64,000 nt of DNA from Corynebacterium provencense (GCA_900049755.1 LT160592.1:409836-473835); one strand, 5' to 3'. Counted from the first letter of the stretch, positions 25,719-34,860 are shown. The notes: generated by a model not told the origin, from the letters alone. A program made the numbers and translations.

Positions 25719-25782
25719 GAATCTCATCACCTTTCGGGGTGGGTTCTCCACTCCGCCGCCACTCTGCCGAAGGACCACTGAA

Positions 25783-27822
25783 ATGGCCACGCCGACCTCC
25801 TCCCCAGTCCCTTCCCCCGCCTATCCCTCATCTTCCCCTCCCGAAACGACCCCCGGAGAGACCTTCCTTCCCTCCGGTAACCCGACCGGCAGGAATCCCT
25901 CAGGTACGGCACCGTCAGATCCTTCCCCCGCCGGTAGCGGACATGCTTCCGTCACCCCCACCCTCGCCGTCACTGAACCCACCACGGTCACCGTGGACCC
26001 GGACATCCGCTCCGTGGGGCACATGCTCCGACGCCGGGTCAGTCTCACCCCGGACCGGCGGGCATTCAGCTTCCCGACCGACGGCGACGGATGGGACCAC
26101 GTCACCTGGGAACAGCTGGGTGTGCGCGCGGCAGAGGTGGCAGCCGGACTCGTCTCCCTGGGAGTGAACCCCGGCGACAGGGTCGCCGTCGCGGCCACCA
26201 CACGCTTCGAGTGGGTGCTGGCCAACTACGGCATCATGGACGCCGCGGCCACCACCGTCACCGTCTACCCGACCACCATCGCCGACGACGTCCGGTTCAT
26301 ACTCGGCGACTCCGGTACCCGGGTCGTCTTCGTGGAAGACGCCGAACAGCTGGCCAAAATCACCGGCCTGCTGGGCGAGCTGCCCGCCCTGACCCACGTC
26401 GTCATGCTCACCGGTGACCGCCCGTCCGGCGCCGACCCCGGTCTGGTCCTCACCTTCGCCGAACTTCGTCACCGTGGTGTCACCGCCCTGAGGGACACCC
26501 CCTCCCTCGTCGACGACCGGGTGGACGCCACCGGTCCGGAAGACCTGGCGACCCTGATCTACACCTCCGGGACGACCGGACGGCCCAAAGGGGTGCGGCT
26601 GCCCCACCGTGTGTGGATCTTCGAGGCCTTCTCCGCGGAGGCCACCGCCAGGGACTCCGGCCAGCCGCTGCTCACCATCGACGACAGACAGTTCCTCTGG
26701 CTTCCACTGGCCCATGTCATGGGCACCCTGTTCATGGTCCTTCCCCTCCACTTCGGCTTCGAGACCGCCGTGGACGGCAGGATCGAGAAGATCGTCGAGA
26801 ATCTTCCGGCCGTACGGCCCACGTTCATGGCCTCCGCACCCCGCGTGTACGAGAAGGTCCACAACGGGGTCGAACAGATGATGGCCGCCCGCGGCGGCCT
26901 CACCGAGAAGCTCTACCGCTGGGCACTGAAGAACTGCGGGGAGGTGTTCGAGGCCGACCACGGGGCGGGCACGGCCGGTGCGCTGACCCGACTGCAGGCC
27001 AGGATCGGTGACCGTCTGGTGATGTCGAAGATCCGTGAGAGGTTCGGCGGCCGCGCCCGCTGGTTCATCTCCGGGTCAGCTGCCCTCAATCCTGAGGTGA
27101 GCCGCTGGTTCGGTGCCGTCGGCGTCCCCGTACTGGAAGGTTACGGTCTGACCGAGACGGGTGCGGGCAGCTGTCTGACCCTGCCCTCCAGCTACCGCAG
27201 CGGCTATGTCGGCCGACCGCTCAACGGAATGCAGGCAGCCGTCGCCGAGGACGGGGAGATCCTGCTCCGCGGACCGGGGATCATGGACGGGTACCACGAC
27301 AATCCTGTGGCAGACGCCGAAGCGTTCACCCCCGACGGGTGGTTCAGGACAGGCGACATCGGTGAGATCGACGCCGACGACAGGGTCCGCATCACCGACC
27401 GGAAGAAAGAGCTGTTCAAGACCTCGAACGGCAAGTACGTCGCCCCCGGCCTCATCGAGTCGACTTTCAAGGGCCTGTGCCCGGTGGTCAGCCAGTTCGT
27501 GGTCATCGGCAACGGCCGCAAGTACGTCAGTGCCCTGGTCACCCTCGACGAGGACGCCGTGACCGCCTGGGCCGCCCGAGCCGGAGTATCCGGCGACTAC
27601 CGTGACATCGTCTCCTCACCGCAGGCACAGGGCCTGGTCCAGGGCTACGTCGACGAACTCAACGAGGGACTCAACCGGTGGGAACAGATCAAGACCTTCA
27701 CCATCCTCCCCCGGGATCTGACGGTCGGACACCAGGAGATCACCCCGTCACTGAAGCTGCGGAGGAAGGTCGTCGTCGAGCATTTCGCCCGGGAGATCGA
27801 GGCGATGTACCCGCCCAACTGA
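25783..27822 (+). CDS. Long-chain fatty-acid-CoA ligase (FadD15 type)
   Basis: Activates fatty acids with ATP to acyl-AMP and then acyl-CoA. 679 residues from ATG 25783 (MATPTSSP), chosen for the upstream CGAAGGA. The first ~70 residues are Pro/Ser-rich low complexity. AMP-binding motif LIYTSGTTGRPKGVRLPH near residue 260; WLPLAHVMGTLFMVLPL; GSAALNPEVSRWFGAVGVPVLEGYGLTE; DGWFRTGDIGEIDADDRVRITDRKKELFKTSNGKYV, with the C-terminal catalytic Lys in the hinge region. Best match is the FadD15 / bubblegum-type group. A GC-rich hairpin spans the stop. Confidence 0.9.
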   Translation: MATPTSSPVPSPAYPSSSPPETTPGETFLPSGNPTGRNPSGTAPSDPSPAGSGHASVTPTLAVTEPTTVTVDPDIRSVGHMLRRRVSLTPDRRAFSFPTDGDGWDHVTWEQLGVRAAEVAAGLVSLGVNPGDRVAVAATTRFEWVLANYGIMDAAATTVTVYPTTIADDVRFILGDSGTRVVFVEDAEQLAKITGLLGELPALTHVVMLTGDRPSGADPGLVLTFAELRHRGVTALRDTPSLVDDRVDATGPEDLATLIYTSGTTGRPKGVRLPHRVWIFEAFSAEATARDSGQPLLTIDDRQFLWLPLAHVMGTLFMVLPLHFGFETAVDGRIEKIVENLPAVRPTFMASAPRVYEKVHNGVEQMMAARGGLTEKLYRWALKNCGEVFEADHGAGTAGALTRLQARIGDRLVMSKIRERFGGRARWFISGSAALNPEVSRWFGAVGVPVLEGYGLTETGAGSCLTLPSSYRSGYVGRPLNGMQAAVAEDGEILLRGPGIMDGYHDNPVADAEAFTPDGWFRTGDIGEIDADDRVRITDRKKELFKTSNGKYVAPGLIESTFKGLCPVVSQFVVIGNGRKYVSALVTLDEDAVTAWAARAGVSGDYRDIVSSPQAQGLVQGYVDELNEGLNRWEQIKTFTILPRDLTVGHQEITPSLKLRRKVVVEHFAREIEAMYPPN

Positions 27823-27838
27823 TCGTCCGCCGGGCGGG
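27810..27838. terminator. Hairpin spanning the fadD stop
   Basis: CCCGCCC and GGGCGGG form a 7-bp stem around 15 nt that contains the fadD TGA. It lies between convergent fadD and ppk2. Confidence 0.4.
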
Positions 27839-27897
27839 TCAGCCGGCAGGGTGAACGGTCAGGAGCAGACACACCGAGGCGGGCACCCGCCCCCGGA

Positions 27898-28800
27898 TCA
27901 CTTCTTCCGGGAGCTCCCTTTACCGGCCTTCCCGGACTTTCCGGGCTTTCCCGCCTTTTTTGAGGCGACCTTGTCCTTCTCCAGGTCACCGGCGACGTCA
28001 GGGACGTACCGGAACTCCGTCCTCGGCGGACGCTGGTAGTGGGAGTCCCCCTCGGGCCGGGACGGGATCGTGGGCGGGTTGTTCTCCACCTTCTCCCACG
28101 GGATCGAGGTGAGGATGTGGTTGATGACGTTGATCCTCGACCTCTTCTTGTCCTCGCTCTCCACCGTGTACCAGGGGGCTGTGGCGGTGTCGGTGTGCGC
28201 GAACATCTCGTCCTTGGCCCGGGAGTAGTCCTCCCACCTGGTGATGGACTGGAGGTCCATCGGTGAGAGCTTCCACTGCCGCAGCGGGTCCTCACGGCGG
28301 GAGGTGAACCGCCGGATCTGCTCGTCGTCAGAGACCGAGAACCAGTACTTTCGCAGCATGATCCCGTCCTCGACGAGCAGTCGCTCGAACACCGGAGCCT
28401 GGTGGAGGAAACGACGGTACTGCTGTGTCGTGCAGAAGCCCATCACCCGCTCCACTCCGGCACGGTTGTACCAGGACCGGTCGAAGATGACGATCTCTCC
28501 GGCAGTGGGGAGCTTCTCGATGTAACGCTGGAAGTACCACTGCCCCTGCTCCCGGGAGGTGGGGGTGGGCAGAGCCTCCACCCGGCAGTACCTGGGATTG
28601 AGGTACTGGGTGATCCGCTTGATGGCCGAGCCCTTGCCCGCGGCGTCCCTCCCCTCCATGATGATGACGACACGGCTGCCGGTTTCCCGGACCCACTGCT
28701 GCATCTCGACGAGCTGGGCCTGGAGCTCGACGAGCCGCTTCTCGTAGGCCGCCTTGTCCAGTTTCGGGGGCGCGGTGATCTCTTCGCTGTTCGAGGACAT
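27898..28800 (-). CDS. ppk2: Polyphosphate kinase 2
   Basis: Transfers phosphate between polyphosphate and nucleoside diphosphates. 300 residues starting MSSNSEEITAPPKLD. Walker A MEGRDAAGKGSAIKRITQYL, FQRYIEKLPTAGEIVIFDRS with the following WYNRAGVERVMGF (Walker B and lid Arg), and REDPLRQWKLSPMD. Single-domain class I, as in the corynebacterial PPK2 used for GTP or ATP formation. The last ~25 residues are a Lys/Gly/Ser-rich basic tail. A TAGACT hexamer 7 bp before the ATG fixes the start; the longer upstream frame has no support. Confidence 0.93.
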   Translation of the reverse strand: MSSNSEEITAPPKLDKAAYEKRLVELQAQLVEMQQWVRETGSRVVIIMEGRDAAGKGSAIKRITQYLNPRYCRVEALPTPTSREQGQWYFQRYIEKLPTAGEIVIFDRSWYNRAGVERVMGFCTTQQYRRFLHQAPVFERLLVEDGIMLRKYWFSVSDDEQIRRFTSRREDPLRQWKLSPMDLQSITRWEDYSRAKDEMFAHTDTATAPWYTVESEDKKRSRINVINHILTSIPWEKVENNPPTIPSRPEGDSHYQRPPRTEFRYVPDVAGDLEKDKVASKKAGKPGKSGKAGKGSSRKK

Positions 28801-28807
28801 GTCGGGG

Positions 28808-28813
28808 AGTCTA
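28808..28813 (-). promoter_or_regulatory. -10 hexamer TAGACT of ppk2 (leaderless type)
   Basis: TAGACT ends 7 bp before the ppk2 ATG. Confidence 0.45.
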
Positions 28814-29025
28814 CCGCGACGCCCGCCCCGCCTCCCCCCGTTCCACGGGTACAGGACCCGGCCTCCCCGGTCTGCGGGTGGAGGTTCCCGTTCCCGCACC
28901 GACCCCGGGAAAAGGTCGACGGACGGCGGCCGAGGTAACGGCTGTGTGAAATGTCGCCGGAGTCCCGCCCCTGTTCTTGCGGGCCGTTCCTGCTGCCCAT
29001 AGCCTGTTGCGTATAACAGATCAGG

Positions 29026-29040
29026 TTGCATCATACGCAA
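29026..29040 (+). promoter_or_regulatory. Palindromic operator upstream of the sarcosine oxidase gene
   Basis: TTGCATCATACGCAA, nearly the same palindrome as at 30991, stands 22 bp before the GTG. A further half-site TTGCG lies at 29007. The site overlaps the promoter region. It is a candidate target of the adjacent IclR protein. Confidence 0.6.
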
Positions 29041-29062
29041 CACTCCGTCATGAGGAGAGCCC

Positions 29063-30217
29063 GTGCAGCATTTCGACGTCATCATCCTGGGAACCGGCTC
29101 CATGGGAGGGGCCGCAGCCAACGCACTCGCCGGACGCGGTGCCCGGGTTCTGGGTCTGGAAGCCTACGAACCCGGCCACGACCAGGGCTCCGCCCACGGA
29201 GGCACCCGCATCATCCGCCAGTCCTACTTCGAGAGCCCCGACTACGTACCCCTGCTGCGACGCTCCTACGAGCTCTTCCGGGAGCTCGAGGAAGAGTCCG
29301 GCCGCAGCCTCATGCAGCTGTGCGGCGGCATCTACATCGGTGACCCCGCCAGCATCACCTTCTCCGGCTCGAAGATCGCCGCCGAACAGCACGGACTCGA
29401 CCACGAGATTCTCACCGCCGACCAGATCCGCGCCCGTTTCCCCACCATGGACCCCGCCGACGACGCCCTCGGACTCTACGAGGCCAACGCAGGTTACGTC
29501 CGCCCGGAGGAGACCACCATCGCCAACGCCGAGGTCGCGGCCGGCAAAGGTGCCACCCTCCACTTCCATGAGAAGGTGACCTCATGGACCACCACCCCCG
29601 GTGGAGGAGTGGAGGTCACCACCGACACCGCCACCTACGGGGCCGACCGCCTCATCGTCTCCCCTGGCGCGTGGGCACCGGTAATGCTTCCGGAACTCCG
29701 GCTGCCCCTGCAGATAGACCGCATGATCTTCTACTGGTTCTCCCCGCAGACCACCCCCGCAGTCCCGTTCTCCGCGTGGAGCGAGGAGAACCACCCCGTC
29801 TACATCGAGGAGACCCACGGCAACGGACAGATCTACGGATTCCCCGCCACAGACGGCCCCGACGGAGGGTTCAAACTCGGGTTCTTCCGCCGGGGAACTC
29901 CCACCACCGCCGACACCATCGACCGCACCGTGTACGACTCCGAGATCAGCGACATGCGCGACCGTGCACTCCAGCTGTTCCCCGGGCTCACCGGGCCCCT
30001 GGTCCAGGCAAAGACCTGCCTGTACTCGGTGACCCCGGACGAGCACTTCATCGTCGGACCGCACCCGGACCATCCCCAGGTCATCCTCGCCTGCGGCTTC
30101 AGCGGACACGGGTTCAAGTTCGTGCCGGTCATCGGCGAGATTCTCACCGACCTCACACTCGACGGGACAACCCGGCACGAGATCTCACTGTTCGATCCCG
30201 GGAGGTTCCGGCCGTGA
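29063..30217 (+). CDS. Monomeric sarcosine oxidase (N-methyl amino acid oxidase)
   Basis: Oxidises sarcosine to glycine, formaldehyde and H2O2. 384 residues, the MSOX/SolA size. FAD loop IILGTGSMGGAAANALAGRG; GSAHGGTRIIRQSYFES holds the His/Arg pair of the MSOX active site; GFKLGFFRRG has the Lys that activates oxygen; AKTCLYSVTPDEHFIVGPHP has the Cys to which FAD is covalently bound; CGFSGHGFKFVPVIG ends the FAD site. N-methyltryptophan oxidase shares these, but the neighbours (dimethylglycine dehydrogenase, betaine monooxygenase) favour sarcosine. GTG start with GAGGAG upstream. The gene stands before a convergent iclR, with an operator-like palindrome in its promoter. Confidence 0.88.
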   Translation: MQHFDVIILGTGSMGGAAANALAGRGARVLGLEAYEPGHDQGSAHGGTRIIRQSYFESPDYVPLLRRSYELFRELEEESGRSLMQLCGGIYIGDPASITFSGSKIAAEQHGLDHEILTADQIRARFPTMDPADDALGLYEANAGYVRPEETTIANAEVAAGKGATLHFHEKVTSWTTTPGGGVEVTTDTATYGADRLIVSPGAWAPVMLPELRLPLQIDRMIFYWFSPQTTPAVPFSAWSEENHPVYIEETHGNGQIYGFPATDGPDGGFKLGFFRRGTPTTADTIDRTVYDSEISDMRDRALQLFPGLTGPLVQAKTCLYSVTPDEHFIVGPHPDHPQVILACGFSGHGFKFVPVIGEILTDLTLDGTTRHEISLFDPGRFRP

Positions 30218-30225
30218 TACTCCGT

Positions 30226-30969
30226 TCAGACCCAACGCCCCGACGCCGAGGCGAGGACGCCGAGCTGTGCGGCGATCTCCGCGAACTCTCCGGGGGGCAG
30301 ACTGTGCACAGGACCTGTCACGGTCAGCGCAGCCTCCAGTTCCCCACCGGGGCGACGCAACGGCACGGCGACGGCGGTGATGTGGTCCTCCCACTCTTCG
30401 TCGGACCCCGCCCAACCGCGTCGGCGGACCGCCGTCAGTTCCGCGTCGAGTTTCTCCGGGTCGACGATCGTCCGGGGGGTGAAGCGTTCCAGGCCACGAG
30501 CCGCGGCTGCGGCGGCGGCGTCCGGGCTGTAGGCGAGAAGGAGCTTTCCGGAACTGGTCGCATGTCCGGGGGTGCGGCGACCGAGGTAGTGGTGCGGGGA
30601 CATGAGCCCGGAACCGGCGGCCTGGGCGATGTTCACCGCCGAGATCTCGTCGAGCACGGCGACATTGGCGGTCTGCCCGGTCTCGTCGGCGACCATGTCG
30701 CACAGGTGCTGGGCAGCACCCGAGAACCCGGCGCGGTCGGTGACCGCACCCGCGAGCCGGACCAGGCCGAATCCGAGCCGCCACTGGCCACCCACCCGGT
30801 CCCGGTCAACCAGTCCGTGGTCGGCGAGCGTGGTGAGCAGGCGGGTGGCACTGGACTTGTGCACACCCAGGCGGTCGGCGATCTCGACCGTCCCGGCCTC
30901 CCCCAGCTCCGCCAGGATGTCGAGTGCCGCGACGGCCCTGTCCACTGACTGCACCGACTGACTTGTCAT
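30226..30969 (-). CDS. IclR-family transcriptional regulator
   Basis: 247 residues. Winged helix: SVDRAVAALDILAELGEAG, VEIADRLGVHKSSATRLLTTLADHGLV, then the IclR effector domain (HLCDMVADETGQTANVAVLDE, TPGHATSSGKLLLAY, EEWEDHITAVAVPLRR). The ATG at 30969 has a TACAGT -10 hexamer 6 bp upstream; the longer frame to 31155 is ruled out by this and by the operator. It is enclosed by the sarcosine oxidase and dimethylglycine dehydrogenase genes, and the same palindrome precedes both, so it is the likely local regulator of demethylation. The effector (glycine betaine, dimethylglycine or sarcosine) is unknown. Confidence 0.88.
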   Translation of the reverse strand: MTSQSVQSVDRAVAALDILAELGEAGTVEIADRLGVHKSSATRLLTTLADHGLVDRDRVGGQWRLGFGLVRLAGAVTDRAGFSGAAQHLCDMVADETGQTANVAVLDEISAVNIAQAAGSGLMSPHHYLGRRTPGHATSSGKLLLAYSPDAAAAAAARGLERFTPRTIVDPEKLDAELTAVRRRGWAGSDEEWEDHITAVAVPLRRPGGELEAALTVTGPVHSLPPGEFAEIAAQLGVLASASGRWV

Positions 30970-30975
30970 TTTCGA

Positions 30976-30981
30976 ACTGTA
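30976..30981 (-). promoter_or_regulatory. -10 hexamer TACAGT of iclR (leaderless type)
   Basis: TACAGT ends 6 bp before the ATG at 30969. The operator palindrome begins 9 bp further upstream. Confidence 0.4.
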
Positions 30982-30990
30982 CGTCCGCTG

Positions 30991-31005
30991 TTGCGCACTA
31001 CGCAA
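30991..31005. promoter_or_regulatory. Palindromic operator between iclR and the dimethylglycine dehydrogenase gene
   Basis: TTGCGCACTACGCAA is a perfect 5-bp inverted repeat around CACTA. It matches the site before the sarcosine oxidase gene and sits just upstream of the iclR -10, a position fit for autoregulation and for control of the divergent gene. Confidence 0.65.
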
Positions 31006-31051
31006 CTCCAGAACAGTGGTTCCGGTCACACTCCAGTGACTGCAGCTCCAC

Positions 31052-31093
31052 GACCACACCGATCCGACCACACCGTCCCGACCACACCGTCCC
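31052..31093 (+). repeat. 14-bp tandem repeats in the leader of the dimethylglycine dehydrogenase gene
   Basis: Three units of GACCACACCG(A/T)(T/C)CC stand 35 bp before the start codon, in the presumed 5' leader. Confidence 0.85.
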
Positions 31094-31127
31094 GGTACCA
31101 CCGACACGACCACCTCAGGAGTCACCG

Positions 31128-33779
31128 ATGTCCGACACAGTCTCCCCCTCCGCACGCATCGTCATCATCGGAGCCGGCGTCGTCGGCGCCGCACTGGCGG
31201 ACGAGCTCGTCCTCCGCGGGGCAACCGATGTCACCCTGGTCGACCAGGGCCCGCTGTACTCACCCGGCGGATCGTCCTCCCACGCCCCCGGCTTCGTGTT
31301 CCAGACCAACCCCTCGCGGGTCATGAGCCTGCTGGCCCAACGCACCCTCGACAAGCTCGACGGCCTGGAACTCGACGGCGCCCCGCTTCTCGACAGGGTC
31401 GGCGGGCTCGAGATCGCAACCACCGACGCCCAGCTCAACGAACTGAAACGGCGCCTGGGTTTCGCCCGGGCCGCCGGGGTACCCGCCGAACTGGTGGGGC
31501 CTGACCGGGTCGCCGAACTGTGGCCCGGCCTGGACACCACCCTGATCCTCGGGGCGCTGTACTCCCCCACGGACGCCGCGGTCTACGCTCCCCGCGCCGT
31601 GGAGTTCCAGGCGCGCCGGGCCGGGGAGGGAGGGGCGGAGATACTCGGACTGACCAGGGTGACCGAGGTTCTCACCGAGGACGGCCAGGTCACCGGCGTA
31701 GTTGTCGAGGACACCGGAGACCGTGGCGACGCCAGGGAAGCCCCCCGCGTCCTGCCCGCCGACGTGGTGGTGGCCTGCGGCGGAATCTGGGGCCACCCAC
31801 TGGCCAGGGCCGGGGGACTGCGTGTCCCGATGCACCCCATGGAGCACGGTTTCGCCTGGACGGTTCCCACGGACGTCCTGCCCGGGGTCCGCCCGGACGG
31901 CACTCCGCTGCGCGACGACGAACCTTCCCGGCCCATCGTCCGCCACCAGGGAGCGGGAATGTACTTCCGCGAGTTCGGCGGCAGGCTCGGTATCGGGGCC
32001 TATGAGCACCGGCCCATCCCCGTCGCACCCGAGGATCTCACGGACACCGCCCATCTGCTGACCACCGGCCGACATCCCGCCATGCGCCGGTTCACCGCGG
32101 AGGACTTCGAGTTCACCCGGCAGGAACTGGGCAGGGTCTTCCCCGCCGTGAAAGACCTTCCCCTCGAGGACGAGTTCAACGGCGTCTTCTCCTTCACCCC
32201 TGACGGTGGTCCGCTGCTCGGCCCGTCACCGGAAGTCGCCGGATTCTGGTGCGCGCAGGCCGTGTGGGTCACCCAGTCGGCGGGCGTTGCGCAGGTGGTC
32301 GCGGACTGGATGCTGAAGGGGGACCCCGGCATCGACACCCATGAACTGGACCTGAACCGGTTCGACCCAGCCCTGCTCTCGGACTCGTGGATCCGCGGCC
32401 GGGCCGTCGAGAACTACGACGAGGTCTATGACATCCACTTCCCGCACCAGTCCACCGCAGTCAACAGGGGACTGAAGACCAGTCCCTTCCACCTGCGGAC
32501 GGAACAGGCCGGCGGTGTCTTCACCGAGCACAACGGCTGGGAACGACCCCTGTGGCACGAGTCCAACCTGAAGATTCTCGAGGACTCCGGGTTCCTCACC
32601 CGGGACGCCGTGGTCGATCCGGTGAACAGTCCGGTGGCTGAGGCTCCGGTGGACCCGGACGCCCCGGTCGCCGTGACCGTGCCGCGCAGGGACGCGTGGG
32701 ACCGGTTGAACTGGTCCCCTGTCGCTGCCGCCGAAGCCTGGGCGACGCGCAACAGGGCCGCGGTCTACGACATGACCTCGCTGACCCGCGTCCTGGTCCG
32801 TGGGCCCGGCGCGACAACCTGGCTGGGGGCCCGGTGCACCGGCGTCACGGACCGCCCTGTGGGCAGGACACTTCCCGTGGTCTACACGCTGATGCTCGAC
32901 GGGACCGGGGGCATCCTGTCGGACGTCACCGTGACACGCCTCGGTGAGGAAGAGTACATGCTCGGGGTGAACGGCCCGTTGGACGTGGTCCGCCTCTCCC
33001 TGTCAGCGGCCTCGGAGACCGGCGGCGCAGTCACGGTGGACGACATCACCACGGCGTCCTGCTGCCTGGGACTGTGGGGTCCGCGTGCCCGTGACATCCT
33101 CACCCCGCTCGCCGAGGGGGACGTCAGCAATGACGGCCTCCGCTACTTCAGGGCCTCCCGGATGTTCGTCGCCGGGGTACCGGTGCTGGTCCAGAGGGTG
33201 AGCTATGTCGGCGAACTCGGCTGGGAGATCTACACGGCGGCCGCCCACGGCCTGCGTCTGTGGGACGAGATCGTCGCGGCGGGCGCAGAGTACGGCCTGG
33301 TGCCGGCGGGCCGGCTGGCGTTCAACAGTCTGCGGACGGAGAAAGGTTACCTGTCCTGGGGTAGCGACATGACCAGGGAGGACACTCCCGGGGACGCCGG
33401 GCTCGGCTTCGCGGTGAAGACCTCCCCCGAGGTGAAGCCGGACGGGTTCACGGGTCGTGACGCGCTCCTGGAACGTCCGACCCGGGGACGACGCCTCGTC
33501 ACCTTCGTCTCGAGGCTCGACGCCGGTGTCCCGGAGGCCGGGGCACCGGTGTGGGCGGGTGAGGTTCCGGACGCAGGTGCGGGAGAAGCCGCGATCGGCC
33601 GGGTGACCGGAGCTGACTCCGGGTACGTCACCGGTCAGACGGTCGGTACCGCCTGGGTTCCCACGCAGTATTCGGAACCGGGGACTGTTCTGACGGTCGG
33701 CAGATTCGGCAGGGGCGTCAGCGCAGTCGTCGTCGAGGCACCGGTCTACGATCCCGGTGGGCTGAGGATCCGTCGCTGA
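31128..33779 (+). CDS. Dimethylglycine dehydrogenase/oxidase with GcvT-like domain
   Basis: Demethylates N,N-dimethylglycine to sarcosine. 883 residues: DAO-type FAD domain (RIVIIGAGVVGAALADELVLRG) with the covalent-FAD His motif GSSSHAPGFVFQTNPSR; FAO_M middle domain around residues 370-425; GcvT folate-binding domain from about 500 (SLTRVLVRGPGATTWLGARC, LDGTGGILSDVTVTRL, YVGELGWEIYTAAAHG, GRLAFNSLRTEKGYLSWGSD) and the GCV_T C-domain at the end. The GcvT part suggests capture of the C1 unit by tetrahydrofolate rather than free formaldehyde. ATG with CAGGAG upstream. Divergent from iclR with the shared operator. Sarcosine dehydrogenase is a close relative, but sarcosine is served by the other oxidase. 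Confidence 0.87.
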   Translation: MSDTVSPSARIVIIGAGVVGAALADELVLRGATDVTLVDQGPLYSPGGSSSHAPGFVFQTNPSRVMSLLAQRTLDKLDGLELDGAPLLDRVGGLEIATTDAQLNELKRRLGFARAAGVPAELVGPDRVAELWPGLDTTLILGALYSPTDAAVYAPRAVEFQARRAGEGGAEILGLTRVTEVLTEDGQVTGVVVEDTGDRGDAREAPRVLPADVVVACGGIWGHPLARAGGLRVPMHPMEHGFAWTVPTDVLPGVRPDGTPLRDDEPSRPIVRHQGAGMYFREFGGRLGIGAYEHRPIPVAPEDLTDTAHLLTTGRHPAMRRFTAEDFEFTRQELGRVFPAVKDLPLEDEFNGVFSFTPDGGPLLGPSPEVAGFWCAQAVWVTQSAGVAQVVADWMLKGDPGIDTHELDLNRFDPALLSDSWIRGRAVENYDEVYDIHFPHQSTAVNRGLKTSPFHLRTEQAGGVFTEHNGWERPLWHESNLKILEDSGFLTRDAVVDPVNSPVAEAPVDPDAPVAVTVPRRDAWDRLNWSPVAAAEAWATRNRAAVYDMTSLTRVLVRGPGATTWLGARCTGVTDRPVGRTLPVVYTLMLDGTGGILSDVTVTRLGEEEYMLGVNGPLDVVRLSLSAASETGGAVTVDDITTASCCLGLWGPRARDILTPLAEGDVSNDGLRYFRASRMFVAGVPVLVQRVSYVGELGWEIYTAAAHGLRLWDEIVAAGAEYGLVPAGRLAFNSLRTEKGYLSWGSDMTREDTPGDAGLGFAVKTSPEVKPDGFTGRDALLERPTRGRRLVTFVSRLDAGVPEAGAPVWAGEVPDAGAGEAAIGRVTGADSGYVTGQTVGTAWVPTQYSEPGTVLTVGRFGRGVSAVVVEAPVYDPGGLRIRR

Positions 33780-33797
33780 GGGGCAGTCGCTGAGGGG
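33772..33797 (+). repeat. 14-bp duplication at the stop of the dimethylglycine dehydrogenase gene
   Basis: GTCGCTGAGGGGC occurs twice at a 14-bp period and includes the stop codon, so the end of the gene itself has been copied. Confidence 0.75.
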
Positions 33798-33873
33798 CCG
33801 CTCCGTCACCTTCCCGGTCCGGACCCGCCCCAGGGATCCGGAGCAGGCCCGCCCGCCGGAGCCACGGTCACGC

Positions 33874-34788
33874 TCACAGTCCTGCGCTCTCGTCTGCGGC
33901 CTCCCTGAGAAGCTGCACCGTCTCACGGATCACAGGATGGGATCCGGATCCGCGCCGCAGCATGACCAGCACCCGGCGGCGCGGGGCCGAGGGTCCGTCG
34001 AGAGGTTTGCGCACGACCGGACTGTCGGAGCTGAGCTGGACGAGTCTCGGCACCAGTCCGACACCCAGCCCCCGTGAGACGATCTCGACGCTGGAGACCC
34101 AGTCAGCGACCTCGTGCACCACCCGTGGTGTCGCCCCTGCCGCGGTGAACGCCGTCGTGAACAACGCTCTGTACGTGGTACCGGGGTGGTCCGCGACCCA
34201 GGGGTCGTCCGCCAGTTCCTCCAGGCGTACCGAACTCCTGTCAGCCAGAGGATGATCGACGGGCAGCAGGACGTCGAGAGGGTCGTCGAGCAGCGGGAAC
34301 TGTTCGATGCGTCGGTTGTCGGCGTCCGGTGCCGCCTGCATCGCCACAGTGACCGCGACGTCGAGCCTTTCGGCGGTCAACAGGTCGATGCACCGGTCAG
34401 GTTCCGCCTCCGTGATGGACACGTCCAGCCCGGGGTGGCTGCCGTGGAGACTGGCGGCGACGGAGGACAGCAGTGCACCTGTCGCCGAGGAGAATCCGCC
34501 GAGCCTGAGTGCCGCAGGCTCCCTGCCCGGGGCGGCGTCCTCAGCTTCGCCGTGGATACGTTCCCACAGGGTCACCAGTTCATCCGATTTCTCCACCAGG
34601 ATCCGGCCGGCCGCGGTGAGCCGCAGTCCCCTGCCGTCCCTCTCGACCAGGGCAATTCCCACCGCCCGCTGGTACTCCCGGATCTGGGAGGAGACGGCCG
34701 AGGGGGAGTACCCGAGCGCCGACGCGGCCTCGGTGACGGTACCGCAGGTGGCGAAAGTCCTGAGCACGGTGAGGCGGTGATCGATCAT
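33874..34788 (-). CDS. LysR-family transcriptional regulator
   Basis: 304 residues. N-terminal helix-turn-helix MIDHRLTVLRTFATCGTVTE, AASALGYSPSAVSSQIREYQRAVG, LVERDGRGLRLTAAGRILV, then a periplasmic-binding-like effector domain (RLGGFSSATGALLSSVAA, DVAVTVAMQAAPDADNRR, GLGVGLVPRLVQL). The ATG at 34788 is supported by a TATGAT hexamer 6 bp upstream; a GTG five codons earlier is in frame but less likely. Divergent from gbcA across 72 bp of AT-rich DNA, the classic arrangement of a LysR regulator and its target, so control of betaine monooxygenase is the natural inference. Confidence 0.87.
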   Translation of the reverse strand: MIDHRLTVLRTFATCGTVTEAASALGYSPSAVSSQIREYQRAVGIALVERDGRGLRLTAAGRILVEKSDELVTLWERIHGEAEDAAPGREPAALRLGGFSSATGALLSSVAASLHGSHPGLDVSITEAEPDRCIDLLTAERLDVAVTVAMQAAPDADNRRIEQFPLLDDPLDVLLPVDHPLADRSSVRLEELADDPWVADHPGTTYRALFTTAFTAAGATPRVVHEVADWVSSVEIVSRGLGVGLVPRLVQLSSDSPVVRKPLDGPSAPRRRVLVMLRRGSGSHPVIRETVQLLREAADESAGL

Positions 34789-34794
34789 GCGGAA

Positions 34795-34800
34795 ATCATA
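34795..34800 (-). promoter_or_regulatory. -10 hexamer TATGAT of lysR (leaderless type)
   Basis: TATGAT lies 6 bp before the ATG at 34788 in the AT-rich lysR-gbcA gap. Confidence 0.45.
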
Positions 34801-34846
34801 CACGATATTGTCTGATTATCTGCGATTTATTTTCATCACCCGGCGA

Positions 34847-34852
34847 TATACA
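34847..34852 (+). promoter_or_regulatory. -10 hexamer TATACA of gbcA (leaderless type)
   Basis: TATACA(T) is followed by 7-8 bp and the gbcA ATG, with no Shine-Dalgarno. The 40 bp upstream are AT-rich and hold a repeated TCTG (TCTGATTATCTG) that could be part of a LysR site. Confidence 0.5.
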
Positions 34853-34860
34853 TTTGCGCC

